Positions 28,361 to 37,657 are shown, counted from the stretch's first letter. The stretch is DNA of 64,000 bases from DASYPQ01 sp036006425 (GCA_036006425.1 DASYPQ010000026.1:91016-155015), one strand, 5' to 3'. Notes: generated by a model not told the origin, from the letters alone. Numbers and translations are program-made.

Positions 28361-28462
28361 GTACGGAGCCAGAGCAATTCCTCAACGATTTCGGACCCAC
28401 CACTGCGCAGCGATGCGCGATCGCGCTGCGGAAACCGTTGAGAAGTTGCTCTGGCTCCGTAC
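28361..28462. repeat. Copy 2 of the 102-bp imperfect palindromic element
   Basis: Same orientation as copy 1 (25308-25409), with four substitutions in 102 bases. In this copy the internal G+C inverted repeat is better paired (CGCAGCG ... CGCTGCG). It lies 22 bases before the ATG of the radical SAM gene and 130 bases beyond the antitoxin start. Three open frames read through it, which reflects composition and not a gene. Confidence 0.9.
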
Positions 28463-28484
28463 GCGATAGACTTCGGGATCCCGC

Positions 28485-29576
28485 ATGTCCCTTCTCTCCC
28501 TGGCCAAGTCCGGCGTCCGGAGCCTCCTCCCCGAGCCTGCTCGGGCCTGGGCGCGCCACGCTCTCGACGTCCTCGACACGGAGTGGCACTTCCTCTTCCA
28601 CCGCAAGGCCATCCGCGAGCACCTCGAGCAGCTCCGCCGCATTCCGCGCGGCCTCCACGTCGAAGGCACGAACATCTGCAACGCCGAGTGCGTCTTCTGC
28701 GCCTATCCGCAGATGGAGCGCCGGAAGCAGACGATGTCGATGGACGACTTCCGTCGCGTCGTCGGCGAATACCTCGCGATGGGCGGCCACCACGTCTCGC
28801 TGACGCCGATCGTCGGCGATCCGTTCGTCGACAAGCACCTCTTCGAGCGCCTCGACTTCCTGATGGCCGAGCCGCGCGTGACCGGCATCAGCTTCTACAC
28901 GAACGCGATCCTGATGACGCGCGAGAAGTGCGAGCGCCTGATGCGCTACGCATCGAAGCTCCACGTGCACGTCTCCTGGGGCGGCTTCGACAAGGCGACC
29001 TGGGACGAGATCATGGGTGTCCCCAAGTTCGAAGCGGCGCGCGACGCTGTGCTCGCCTTCCTCGAAGTGAAGCGGAAGACGCGCTCGAAGATCCCCTTCA
29101 CGCTCGCGCTGCGCTGCCCGGATTCCGCCTGCGAGGGGCAGCTCTGGGAGACGCTGCGCGGAGCGGAGAACGAAGGGATGATCGAGATCGCGGGGATGCC
29201 CGACTACGACTCGTGGTCGGGGAAGATCACGCCCGAAGCGTTGCGGTCCGTCGGCCTGCGTCCGCGGCGAATGCCGTACAAGAAAGGCGCCTGCGAGCTC
29301 CTGTTCACGAAGCCCGTCGTGCTCGCGAACGGCGACGTGAATGCCTGCGCGTGCCGCGACGTCGAGGCGGAGCTCATCGTCGGCAACGTGAACGAGCAGC
29401 CGCTCGCCTCGATCTGGGCCGGCGCGAAGATCGACGCGATCATCGAGGGGCACGAGAAGGGCGAGTTCCCGCCCGTGTGCCAGCGCTGCACGTACTTCGT
29501 CAGCGTCTACAACTCGCGGAAGTCGCGGACGTTCGAGAAGGACGGAAAGCTCGCGGGGAACTGGGCGGAGGACTAG
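28485..29576 (+). CDS. Radical SAM protein with SPASM-like C-terminal cysteine cluster
   Basis: This 363-residue protein starts at ATG 28485, just after repeat copy 2. The 4Fe-4S radical SAM motif is CNAECVFC (CxxxCxxC, about residues 64-71), followed by TPIVGDPFVDKH (a GGE-like region). The C-terminal part carries GACELLF, VNACACRD and CQRC, which fit an auxiliary cluster (SPASM/twitch). SPASM proteins modify peptides or small molecules. No obvious precursor peptide gene is adjacent, so the substrate is unknown. It is followed after 4 bases by the convergent DUF2959 gene. Confidence 0.88.
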   Translation: MSLLSLAKSGVRSLLPEPARAWARHALDVLDTEWHFLFHRKAIREHLEQLRRIPRGLHVEGTNICNAECVFCAYPQMERRKQTMSMDDFRRVVGEYLAMGGHHVSLTPIVGDPFVDKHLFERLDFLMAEPRVTGISFYTNAILMTREKCERLMRYASKLHVHVSWGGFDKATWDEIMGVPKFEAARDAVLAFLEVKRKTRSKIPFTLALRCPDSACEGQLWETLRGAENEGMIEIAGMPDYDSWSGKITPEALRSVGLRPRRMPYKKGACELLFTKPVVLANGDVNACACRDVEAELIVGNVNEQPLASIWAGAKIDAIIEGHEKGEFPPVCQRCTYFVSVYNSRKSRTFEKDGKLAGNWAED

Positions 29577-29580
29577 GGCC

Positions 29581-30237
29581 CTACGATTTCGGCATCGAGT
29601 CGATGAACGCGTTCGCCTCGCGGATCGACGCTTCCATCTGCTCGACGAGCTTCCCGATGTCGCCCTCGAGCGTCGCGCTCTGACCCTGCAGCGACGCGAT
29701 CGCCTGCGCGTTCAGGTTGTGCTTCAGGAACAGCACGCGGTCCTTGAACGCCCCGAGCACGGGATGCATCGCATCCTCCGCGCGCCGCATCGTGCCGACG
29801 AGCTGGCTGCAGCGCGCCTTCGTCTGCTCGAGCTGCGCCGCGCTCTGCTTCCGCAACCCCGGGTCGGTGTACTCGCCGAGCTCCTTCTTCCACTCCGAGA
29901 AGATCGCGTTGGCGACGTCCTCGACCTTGTCGATGCGCGACTTCACCTCGCCAGCCTGCAACTCGCAGCGGTCGTACTCGGCGCTGAGCTTGTCGTAGAG
30001 CGCCTCGAGGTTCCCGCCCTGGAAGCCCGTCAGCGCCTTGAACTGGACGAGCGCGCTCTGGAACTGCTCCTTCGCCTCGCCCTGCTCGTCGCGCGCCTTC
30101 GCGACGCGGTCGACGAGGATCTCGCGCTTGTGGACGCCGAAGGCCTCCATCGTGTTGTAGTAGGCCGACTCGCAGGCCGCGAGCTGGGTCGCGCCGGCGA
30201 GGCCGAGGATCGCCGCGAGGAGAGGGGCAGTGCGCAT
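29581..30237 (-). CDS. DUF2959 lipoprotein
   Basis: A 218-residue protein from ATG 30237. The lipobox is QLAAC (Cys 22), so it is anchored in a membrane. The mature part is helical/coiled-coil, with ESAYYNTMEAFGVHKREILVDRV at the start, AKEQFQSALVQFKALTGFQGG, and an alternating charged helix to the end. This is the DUF2959 pattern; the family is exported and of unknown function. It lies convergently to the radical SAM gene with a 4-base gap, and upstream of it on the same strand is the PqiA-like gene. Confidence 0.85.
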   Translation of the reverse strand: MRTAPLLAAILGLAGATQLAACESAYYNTMEAFGVHKREILVDRVAKARDEQGEAKEQFQSALVQFKALTGFQGGNLEALYDKLSAEYDRCELQAGEVKSRIDKVEDVANAIFSEWKKELGEYTDPGLRKQSAAQLEQTKARCSQLVGTMRRAEDAMHPVLGAFKDRVLFLKHNLNAQAIASLQGQSATLEGDIGKLVEQMEASIREANAFIDSMPKS

Positions 30238-30272
30238 GGCGAGGAAGATAGTCGTCGCCGCGCGGAATTTCC

Positions 30273-30776
30273 CTACCCCCGCGGCTTCCGCGCGAGCCTT
30301 TCGATTCGCGCCCCGATGAACATCGTCAGCAGAACCGCCGCTCCGAACACGTACAGCCCGTTCTCCACTTTCACTTCCGCAAGCGGTCCGAGCTTCACCG
30401 CGACGATCAGCACCGCGACGATGTAGACGTCGAGCATCGACCACTTCCCGAGCTTGTCGAGCCACTTGAGCACCGCCGAACGCTGCCCGGCGTCCGTTCG
30501 CCCGAACCAGATCCAGTAGAGCAGCGCGAGCTTCGCGATCGGGAACACCACCGACCAGAAGAAGACGACCGTCGCGAGCACGTACTGGTGATCCTGCGCG
30601 AGCCCGAACACGCCCGTCACGACGGAGTAGCTGTTCTCCCAGAACAGCATCTTCTCGATGTGCAGCAGCGGGAGGTACAGCCCCAGCGCGAGCAGCACGC
30701 TCGCCGCGCACAGCACGAGGGGCGTGATCCAGTCGCGGGGATGCGCCCGGCGCAGGGAGACGACGGCGCGGCTCAC
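30273..30776 (-). CDS. PqiA-family membrane protein
   Basis: This 167-residue protein from GTG 30776 matches a single PqiA domain (about half of the two-domain E. coli PqiA). Four membrane helices lie near residues 18-38, 65-85, 105-125 and 140-158. Characteristic elements are LYLPLLHIEKMLFWENSYSV and IVAVLIVAVKLGPLAEV. PqiA proteins belong to membrane-lipid transport systems with PqiB/MCE proteins, but no MCE gene is near, so its partner is unknown. It is divergent from the MASE1 histidine kinase (GTG at 30833), 56 bases apart. Confidence 0.82.
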   Translation of the reverse strand: MSRAVVSLRRAHPRDWITPLVLCAASVLLALGLYLPLLHIEKMLFWENSYSVVTGVFGLAQDHQYVLATVVFFWSVVFPIAKLALLYWIWFGRTDAGQRSAVLKWLDKLGKWSMLDVYIVAVLIVAVKLGPLAEVKVENGLYVFGAAVLLTMFIGARIERLARKPRG

Positions 30777-30832
30777 TCGGGCCCGAGCCTACTCGACCGC
30801 GCGCCGCCGGACGAGCCGACTCGCCGCTCACG

Positions 30833-33139
30833 GTGCCCCGTCGAAACCTGCTAGCTTGGGCGTCCGTGCTGCGAAAGGTCGGTCTTCCCGCCTTCCGGAT
30901 CGCGGTCGTCGCTCTCGCCTACTTCCTCGCCGGACGCCTCCTCAGCGTCGTCGAAGTCCCCGAAGGGTACGCGACGGCCGTGTGGCCTCCCGCCGGGATC
31001 GCCTTGGCTGCGGCGATCCTCTGGGGGCCATCGGTTCTCCCCGGCGTCTGGCTCGGGTCGTTCGGGATCCACCTGACGCGCGAAGCCGGAACTCTCCCCG
31101 CGCTCTGGCTCGCGATCGGCTCGACCTTGCAAGCCGCGGCCGGCCTCGCCCTCACGCGCCGGATGGTGAAACGCGCCAACCCGATGGACTTCGGGCAACC
31201 CGGGCCGCGCGCGCTCCTCGTCGCGGGGCCGCTCTCCTGCTTCGTCAGCCCGACGTGGGGCGTCTTCACGCTCGTGGTGCTCGGCCGCATCGCGCAGGCC
31301 GACGCCCCGTTCAACTGGGCCGCGTGGTGGGTCGGCGACACGATCGGCGTGATCCTCTTCGTTCCCGCGGTGCTCGCATGGACCGCCCAGCCGGCGGAGA
31401 TCTGGCGCCGCCGGCGCTGGACGCTCACCGCCCCGCTGCTCGCGTGCTTCATCGGAGTCGTCGCGATCTACGCCTTCGCGCAGACGTGGGATCGCCGGGA
31501 AGCCGAGAACCAGTCCCGCGAGCACCACAAAGTGATCGCGGAAGCGATCCACCGCGAGATCCGCCAGGCCGCGGAGAACGTGATCGGGCTCGGGTCCTTC
31601 TTCGATGCGTCGAACGTCGTCGAGCGCGACGAATTCGCCGTGTTCGCGGCGCCGAAGCTCGAGCGCGCCTCCGGCCTCAGCGCGCTGACCTGGAATCCCG
31701 TCGTGCGACGCAGCGAACGCGCGCCGATGGAGACCGCGATGCGGGCCCACGGCTTCCCCGACTTCACCTTCCAGGAGTACGGCCTTGCGGGCGAGCTGCG
31801 CCCCGCGGCGGAGCGCGATCGCTACTTCCCGATCCTCTTCATCGAGCCTCAGAAGACGTACGAGTCCCTGCTCGGGTTCGACATCGCCTCCGAGCCGGTG
31901 CGTGCTGCGGCGATCGAACGAGCGATCGAGGACGGTCGGCCGACCGTCTCGCGCAGGATCCACCTCCTGCAGGAGATCGGACCGGGCTGGGGAGCGCTGC
32001 TGATGGCGCCCGTGTACCGGAAGGAGACGCCGCATCGATCTACGGAGGAACGCCGCGCGGCGATCGACGGCGTCGTCGTCGGCGTCCTGCAGGTGCAGAA
32101 GCTCGTCGAGCAGGCCGTCGCGGGCCGCGAGACACAGGGTCTCGTGATCCGCGTGCGCGACTCCGACGCCGGCGCCGGAGAGTCCCTGCTGTACGGCAAG
32201 GAGGCGGCGACGGGCGAAGGGAAGCCCGACGTGCTCGAGTGGAGCGCGGGCGGGCGCCGCTGGCAGATCGAGATCGCGAACGCCGGTCCCCCGCCGCGAG
32301 CCGAGTCGGCGTGGATCGTCCTCCTGGCGGGCGTCGGGCTCGCCGGCCTCTTCGTCGCGTTCGTCCTCGAGGTCGCGACGCGCCAGACGGAAGTCGAGCG
32401 CATCGTCGCGCTGCGGACGCGGGAGCTCGGGCGGGCGAACGACGAGCTGCAGAAGAGCAATATCGAGCTGCAGCGCTTCGCGCACGTCGCGTCGCACGAC
32501 TTGCGCGAGCCGCTGCGTGCGCTCGGAGCCTACGCCCAGCTCCTGAACGAGTCGGCCGACGCGCTCACCCCCGATCACCGGAAGTTCCTCGAGCGCATCG
32601 TCCACGCCGCGCACCGCATGCAGACGCTCGTCGACGACCTGCTCGCGCTCTCCCGCGTCGAAGGCAGCGTCGCGACGATGTCCGCCGTCCCCGTCGGCCA
32701 GCTCGTCGACATGGCGCTCGAGAACCTGGAGCCGCGCATCGAAGCCGCCGGCGCCGTCGTGGAGATCGGCGAACTGCCGGAGGTGACTTGCGACGCGAGC
32801 CCGATCGTCCAGCTCTTCCAGAACCTGATCGGCAACGCCGTGAAATTCCGCCGACCCGGCGTCGCTCCGCGCGTGCACATCGAGGGACGCCGCGTCGGAC
32901 GTTTCTGGGAATTCGCCGTGCGCGACAACGGGATCGGCATCGCGCCGGAACACCACGAGCGCGTGTTCGAGATGTTCGAGCGTCTGCACCCGCGCGAGCG
33001 CTACGGCGGCACGGGCATCGGCCTCGCGATCTGCCGCAAGATCGTCGAGCGCCACGGCGGGAGGATCTGGGTAGAATCACCGCCCGAGGGAGGCAGCGTG
33101 TTCCGCTTCACGCTGCGAGCGGAAGGAGGCACGGAATGA
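30833..33139 (+). CDS. MASE1-CHASE membrane histidine kinase
   Basis: This 768-residue kinase from GTG 30833 has three parts. The first is an N-terminal MASE1 membrane region (about 15-215) with AVWPPAGIALAAAILWG. An extracytoplasmic CHASE domain follows (about 240-435) with YFPILFIEPQKTYESLLGFDIASEP. After another membrane helix (about 500-525), a phytochrome-like kinase core follows with FAHVASHDLREPLRALGAYA (H-box), FQNLIGNAVKFRR (N-box), DNGIGIAP and GGTGIGLAICRKIVERHGG. All kinase motifs are intact. CHASE domains bind small molecules; ligand unknown. The stop overlaps (ATGA) the receiver gene, so both are co-expressed. Confidence 0.93.
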   Translation: MPRRNLLAWASVLRKVGLPAFRIAVVALAYFLAGRLLSVVEVPEGYATAVWPPAGIALAAAILWGPSVLPGVWLGSFGIHLTREAGTLPALWLAIGSTLQAAAGLALTRRMVKRANPMDFGQPGPRALLVAGPLSCFVSPTWGVFTLVVLGRIAQADAPFNWAAWWVGDTIGVILFVPAVLAWTAQPAEIWRRRRWTLTAPLLACFIGVVAIYAFAQTWDRREAENQSREHHKVIAEAIHREIRQAAENVIGLGSFFDASNVVERDEFAVFAAPKLERASGLSALTWNPVVRRSERAPMETAMRAHGFPDFTFQEYGLAGELRPAAERDRYFPILFIEPQKTYESLLGFDIASEPVRAAAIERAIEDGRPTVSRRIHLLQEIGPGWGALLMAPVYRKETPHRSTEERRAAIDGVVVGVLQVQKLVEQAVAGRETQGLVIRVRDSDAGAGESLLYGKEAATGEGKPDVLEWSAGGRRWQIEIANAGPPPRAESAWIVLLAGVGLAGLFVAFVLEVATRQTEVERIVALRTRELGRANDELQKSNIELQRFAHVASHDLREPLRALGAYAQLLNESADALTPDHRKFLERIVHAAHRMQTLVDDLLALSRVEGSVATMSAVPVGQLVDMALENLEPRIEAAGAVVEIGELPEVTCDASPIVQLFQNLIGNAVKFRRPGVAPRVHIEGRRVGRFWEFAVRDNGIGIAPEHHERVFEMFERLHPRERYGGTGIGLAICRKIVERHGGRIWVESPPEGGSVFRFTLRAEGGTE

Positions 33140-33543
33140 CGGGCGTGCACGTCCTGATGATCGACGACAGCGAAGACGACGCCGTGCTCTTCGCGACGGT
33201 GTTCGCGCAGGCGAAGTCGGGGTTCGAGTTCGCCTACACGCTCGACGCCGACGAAGGCATCCGTCGGTTGCAGTCGGAAGGCAGCCGGACCCGGCTCGTG
33301 CTCCTCGACGTCAAGCTGACCGGCCGCGACGGCAAGGAAGTCCTCGCGCAGATCCGGCGGACGCCGTCGATCCAGCATCTGCCCGTCGTCGTGCTGTCGT
33401 CGTCGGACGCGCCGGCCGACGTGCGCGAGAGCTACCGGCTCGGAGCCAATGCGTACATCCAGAAGCCGGCGGACCTCGACGGCTGCAGGCGGTTCGTCAC
33501 CGTGCTCGCCGACTTCTGGCTCCGGACCGCGTCGCTACCGTAG
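33136..33543 (+). CDS. Single-domain response regulator (Rcp1/CheY-like)
   Basis: The product is a 135-residue receiver and nothing else. The start ATG 33136 overlaps the kinase stop. The acidic pocket is MIDDSEDD, the phospho-acceptor is LLDVKLTGRDG (Asp near 58), and the switch residues are VVLSSSD and the Lys in IQKPADL. No output domain is present. The partner is the preceding histidine kinase by overlap and family pairing (phytochrome-like kinases with Rcp1-type receivers). Its 3' end overlaps the end of the convergent DbpA gene by nine bases. Confidence 0.92.
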   Translation: MTGVHVLMIDDSEDDAVLFATVFAQAKSGFEFAYTLDADEGIRRLQSEGSRTRLVLLDVKLTGRDGKEVLAQIRRTPSIQHLPVVVLSSSDAPADVRESYRLGANAYIQKPADLDGCRRFVTVLADFWLRTASLP

Positions 33544-34935
33544 ACGCGGCGCGGGCTCGGGCAGCATGCGCACCTGCACGGACCGGCCCTTCACCTTGCC
33601 CGCGGAGAGCTTCCGCAGCGCTTCGGCCGCGATCCGCCGCTCGACCGCGACGTAGGTCGCGAACGCGTTCACGTCGATCTTGCCGACCTGCGCGGCACGG
33701 AACCCCGCCTCCCCCGTCAGCGCGCCGAGCACGTCGCCGGCGCGGATCTTCTCCCTGCGGCCCCCGAGGATCTGCAGTGTCGCCATCCGCGGGAAGAGTG
33801 CCTCGGGACTCGCGCGCGTGAGCTCGAGGAGGGCGTGCCACGCGCAGGGCGTCCCCTGCGCCGCCTCGATGCGCGCGACGCGCGACTCCTCGTGCGCATT
33901 CGCGAGCGTGAAGGCCCAGCCTTCCTCGTCGACGCGGCCCGTGCGCCCGATGCGGTGCACGTGCACCTCCGGATCGGGCGTCACGTCGACGTTGACGACG
34001 GCTTCGAGCTCGGCGATGTCGAGTCCCCGCGCGGCGACGTCCGTCGCGACGAGCACCGAGCAGCTCCGGTTCCCGAACTGCACGAGCACCTGGTCGCGCT
34101 CGCGCTGCTCGAGATCGCCGTGGAGCGCGAGAGCGACGATGCCGCGGCGCTCGAGGTGCGCCAGGAGATCGCGGCAGCGCTGCTTCGTGTTGCAGAACGC
34201 GAGGGTGCGGTCGGGCCGGAAGTGCTCGAGGAGGCGGACGACGGCCTCGAAGCGCTCCGCGTCCTCGATGCGGTAGAAGCGCTGGCGGATCTTCGACGGG
34301 GCGTGCTTCTCGGTGAGGAACACCTGCTCGGGCGCCCGCTGGAACCGCCGGCTCAGCGAGGCGATGCCCTCCGGGTACGTCGCGGAGAAGAGCAGCGTCT
34401 GTCGATCGCCGGGGCAGTGCTCCACGACCTGGACGATGTCGTCGAAGAAGCCCATGTCGAGCATGCGATCGGCCTCGTCGAGGACGAGCGTCCGGAGTCC
34501 GCGGAGCTCGAGGCTCCCGCGCGCGAGGTGATCGAGGATCCGCCCCGGCGTCCCGACGACGACGTGGGCGCCGTGCTCGAGGCTCGCGAGCTGCGGCCGG
34601 ATCGGGGTGCCGCCGCACACGGTGAGCACCTTGATGTTCCCGTCGGCGCGCGCGATGCGCCGGATCTCCGCGCTCACCTGCTGCGAGAGCTCGCGCGTCG
34701 GGCACAGGACGAGCGCCTGCACGCCCGCGAACGGGGGATTCAATCTCGAGAGGAGCGCGAGCGCGAACGCGGCGGTCTTGCCGCTGCCGGTCTTCGCCTG
34801 CGCGATCAGGTCGCGCCCGGCGAGCGCGAGCGGGAGGCTCGCCGCCTGGATCGGCGTCATGCTCGTGTACCCGAGCTGCGCGAGGTTGGCGACGGTCGCG
34901 GGCGGCAGCGCGAGCTGGCTGAACGGGTGTCCCAC
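33535..34935 (-). CDS. dbpA: DbpA-like ATP-dependent DEAD-box RNA helicase
   Basis: This 466-residue protein from GTG 34935 has a Q-motif MGHPFSQLALPPATV...TPIQAASLP, Walker A AKTGSGKT, the DEAD box LDEADRML and SAT motif FSATYP. Motifs IV-VI include HRIGRTGR. The C-terminal domain (about 390-462) matches the DbpA RNA-binding domain, with AGDVLGALTG and VNAFATYVAVER. DbpA acts in assembly of the large ribosomal subunit by recognising hairpin 92 of 23S rRNA. The length is close to E. coli DbpA (457). Strand and convergent overlap with the receiver gene are noted elsewhere. Confidence 0.93.
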   Translation of the reverse strand: MGHPFSQLALPPATVANLAQLGYTSMTPIQAASLPLALAGRDLIAQAKTGSGKTAAFALALLSRLNPPFAGVQALVLCPTRELSQQVSAEIRRIARADGNIKVLTVCGGTPIRPQLASLEHGAHVVVGTPGRILDHLARGSLELRGLRTLVLDEADRMLDMGFFDDIVQVVEHCPGDRQTLLFSATYPEGIASLSRRFQRAPEQVFLTEKHAPSKIRQRFYRIEDAERFEAVVRLLEHFRPDRTLAFCNTKQRCRDLLAHLERRGIVALALHGDLEQRERDQVLVQFGNRSCSVLVATDVAARGLDIAELEAVVNVDVTPDPEVHVHRIGRTGRVDEEGWAFTLANAHEESRVARIEAAQGTPCAWHALLELTRASPEALFPRMATLQILGGRREKIRAGDVLGALTGEAGFRAAQVGKIDVNAFATYVAVERRIAAEALRKLSAGKVKGRSVQVRMLPEPAPRLR

Positions 34936-34956
34936 GCGGATCCGGGTCGCGCGGGC

Positions 34957-35559
34957 TCAGTCGACGAGCCGGACGTCCCAGTAGCGCTCGCTGACGAAAC
35001 GCTTCCAGCTCTGGCGCATCCGGCCGACGGGGATCTCGAGGAACGGCGTCCAGTCGGGCTTCTCGGGCCGCGCAAGGAGCTTCATTCCGGCCTGCGTCGG
35101 GGTCCGCCCGCCCTTCCGGTGGTTGCACTCGGTGCACGCGAGGACGCAGTTCCTCCACGAGCTGCGCCCGCCCTGCGCGCGCGGCACGACGTGGTCGATC
35201 GAGAGCTCGGACGTGCCCGGGCGACCGCCGCAGTACTGGCAGGTGTTGTGGTCGCGCCGGAAGAGGTTGCGGCGGTTGAAGACGGCCGAGGGCACCGGAA
35301 GGCCGTCGTGGTGCGTGAGCACGATCACCTCGGGCACGCGGATGCGCAGGGACACGCTCCTGATGCACGGCTCGTCCGCGCTGACGGCGAGGTCGGCCCA
35401 CGAGTCGAACGCGTGGGTCTCGTAGGTCTCGTGCTGGACCGCCCGCGCCGATCCCTTGAACATCAGGCAGAGCGCGTGACGCACCGGGACGGTGTGGATC
35501 GCGAGCCAGGACCGGTTGAGGACCAGCGCCGGCTGGGAGAGGACGCTCGAGGTTTGCAC
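34957..35559 (-). CDS. HNH endonuclease family protein
   Basis: This 200-residue protein from GTG 35559 carries a compact HNH nuclease domain: CQYCGG, IDHVVPRAQGG and NCVLACTECNHRKG, which give the two zinc-binding CxxC pairs and the catalytic HH...N...H. The N-terminal 85 residues (QPALVLNRSWLAIHTVPVR) are typical of the standalone HNH proteins found widely in planctomycetes and cyanobacteria. There is no methylase, phage or defence gene nearby, so I read it as a standalone housekeeping or DNA-processing nuclease. It is divergent from recQ. Confidence 0.88.
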   Translation of the reverse strand: MQTSSVLSQPALVLNRSWLAIHTVPVRHALCLMFKGSARAVQHETYETHAFDSWADLAVSADEPCIRSVSLRIRVPEVIVLTHHDGLPVPSAVFNRRNLFRRDHNTCQYCGGRPGTSELSIDHVVPRAQGGRSSWRNCVLACTECNHRKGGRTPTQAGMKLLARPEKPDWTPFLEIPVGRMRQSWKRFVSERYWDVRLVD

Positions 35560-35718
35560 GGTGGTGGAAGCCTAATCGGTCCGCGCGGTCGCGGCGAGTG
35601 CACATCGTAGATCGTCCGGAGCCTCCCTGCGACCGAAGCGGCGCGCGCGGATCCCGCACCGCGCGGGAAGTCCGGCCTTGATCCGCAACGTCGGACTGCT
35701 CCAATCGGTCCCCGGAAC

Positions 35719-37653
35719 GTGGAGACCTCAGCCGCAGCGCTCTCGCAGCCGATCGCCGACCCCGGCGATCCCCTCCTCCCCGTCCTCGAGGTCGTGCGCC
35801 GGACGTTCGGCTTCGAGAGCCTGCGTCCGCTCCAGGACAGGGCGATCCGCGCGACGCTCGAGGGCCGCGACGCGCTCCTCGTCATGCCGACCGGCGGCGG
35901 GAAGAGCCTGTGCTACCAGGCGCCCGCGCTCGTCCGCGCGGGTCTGACCGTCGTCGTCAGCCCGCTGATCTCGCTGATGCAGGACCAGGTCGACGCGCTG
36001 CGCGCCGACGGCGTGCCCGCGGGCATGCTCGCGAGCGGCCAGGAGGGCTCCGACCGCCGCGAGGTCGAGCGCGACCTCGAATCGCGGCGGATGCGTCTCC
36101 TCTACCTCTCGCCCGAGCGCCTGATGAGCCCGGGGTTCCTCGAACGCCTCGTCGGGCTCGACCTGTGCGCGATCGCGATCGACGAGGCCCATTGCATCAG
36201 CCACTGGGGCCACGACTTCCGGCCCGAGTACCGCCAGATGGGCGAGCTCCGCCGCCGCCTCCCGACGACGCCGATCCAGGCCTACACGGCGACGGCGACG
36301 CCGCGCGTGCGCGCGGACATCGCGGCGCAGCTCCGCCTGCGGGAGCCGGAGATCCTCGTCGGCCGTTTCGATCGCCCGAATCTCACGTACCGCGTGCAGG
36401 CGAGGCGCGATCTCGTGCTCGACGTCGAGGCGGTCATCGCGCGCCATCCGCGCGAGGCCGGCATCGTCTACTGCCTGCGCCGCACGGACGTCGAGGAGCT
36501 GTGCGCCGCCCTGCAGGCGCGCGGCGTGCGCTGCGAGCCGTACCACGCGGGGCTCGACCCCGGCGCGCGCCGCCGCACGCAGCGCGCGTTCCAGTCCGAG
36601 GAGCTCGACGTCGTCGTCGCCACGGTCGCGTTCGGCATGGGCATCGACCGGCCCGACGTCCGCTTCGTCGTGCACGCGAGTCTCCCGAAGGGCGTCGAGC
36701 AGTACAGCCAGGAGACCGGACGCGCCGGACGCGACGGCTTGCCCGCCGAGTGCGTCCTCTTCTACGGTGGCGCCGACTACCACGGCTGGAAGAGCCTGAT
36801 CGAGCACAGCGCGCGCGAAGCCCGCGAGAACGGCGTCGAGAACGCCGGCGCGGACCTCGACGACGCGCTCGAGCGCCTCGCGCACATGTGGAGCCTCGCG
36901 ACCGGCGCCGCGTGCAGGCACAAGTCGCTGTGCCGCTACTTCGGCGAGACCGACGATGCTGCGGCGGCGGTTCCCAAGGGCTGCCGCGCGTGCGACGTCT
37001 GCCTCGGCGAGATCGCGCGCGTCGCGGACGGCCAGGTCGTCGCGCAGAAGATCCTCTCGTGCATCGTGAAGACCGGACAGCGCTTCGGCGCGACGCACGT
37101 CACCGACGTCCTCCGCGGCGCGCGGACGGAGAAGGTCCGCCAGACGGGGCACGACGCGCTCTCGACGTACGGGTTGCTCGCGCAGCACGCCGCGCGCGAG
37201 ATCCGCGCCTGGATCGACCAGCTCGTCGGGCAAGGCCACGTGCGCGTCGCCGACGGCGAATACCCGACCTTGTTCCTGTCGAAAAGCGGCGTCGAGGTGC
37301 TCCGCGACGAGCAGCAGGCGACGCTGCTCGCGCCCGTGCTGCCGCAGGCGAAGCGCGCTGCGAAGCCGAGCGCCGCGGACGAAGGCGCGGACGAAGCGCT
37401 GTTCGAGAGGCTGCGCGGCCTGCGCCGGCAGCTCGCGCGCGAGCGCGGCGTCCCTCCCTACGTCATCTTCAACGACCGCACGCTGCTCTCGATGGCCGCC
37501 CGGTTGCCCGCGTCCCCGGAGGAGCTGCGCGCGATCAAGGGCGTCGGGGACAAGAAGGCCGCGGACCTCGGGCCGGCGTTCCTGGCGGAGGTCGCGAGCT
37601 TCGTGCGCGCGCGCGAGAGCGGGATCGCGCCCGCCGCGCCTCCGGTAGACTGA
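35719..37653 (+). CDS. recQ: ATP-dependent DNA helicase RecQ
   Basis: This 644-residue enzyme from GTG 35719 has the RecQ signature FGFESLRPLQDRAIRATLEG, Walker A TGGGKS, and IDEAHCISHWGHDFRPEYRQM. Motif VI is QETGRAGRDG. The zinc-binding region (CRHKSLC ... CRACDVC) and winged-helix (RQC) region follow. The C-terminal HRDC domain (about 560-640) is complete with GVPPYVIFNDRTL. RecQ unwinds DNA 3'-5' in recombination and replication restart. Length is close to E. coli RecQ (609). Its stop is 4 bases before the thioredoxin gene start. Confidence 0.96.
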   Translation: METSAAALSQPIADPGDPLLPVLEVVRRTFGFESLRPLQDRAIRATLEGRDALLVMPTGGGKSLCYQAPALVRAGLTVVVSPLISLMQDQVDALRADGVPAGMLASGQEGSDRREVERDLESRRMRLLYLSPERLMSPGFLERLVGLDLCAIAIDEAHCISHWGHDFRPEYRQMGELRRRLPTTPIQAYTATATPRVRADIAAQLRLREPEILVGRFDRPNLTYRVQARRDLVLDVEAVIARHPREAGIVYCLRRTDVEELCAALQARGVRCEPYHAGLDPGARRRTQRAFQSEELDVVVATVAFGMGIDRPDVRFVVHASLPKGVEQYSQETGRAGRDGLPAECVLFYGGADYHGWKSLIEHSAREARENGVENAGADLDDALERLAHMWSLATGAACRHKSLCRYFGETDDAAAAVPKGCRACDVCLGEIARVADGQVVAQKILSCIVKTGQRFGATHVTDVLRGARTEKVRQTGHDALSTYGLLAQHAAREIRAWIDQLVGQGHVRVADGEYPTLFLSKSGVEVLRDEQQATLLAPVLPQAKRAAKPSAADEGADEALFERLRGLRRQLARERGVPPYVIFNDRTLLSMAARLPASPEELRAIKGVGDKKAADLGPAFLAEVASFVRARESGIAPAAPPVD

Positions 37654-37657
37654 ACGC

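Noticed and set aside
27972..29453. Large minus-strand open frame spanning the antitoxin region and the radical SAM gene
   Set aside because: It runs antisense to a clear radical SAM gene and has low-complexity composition; only its last part coincides with the antitoxin.
35560..35718. Candidate -10 (TACGAT) upstream of the HNH gene
   Set aside because: The -35 at the right spacing is poor (3 of 6), and similar motifs arise by chance.
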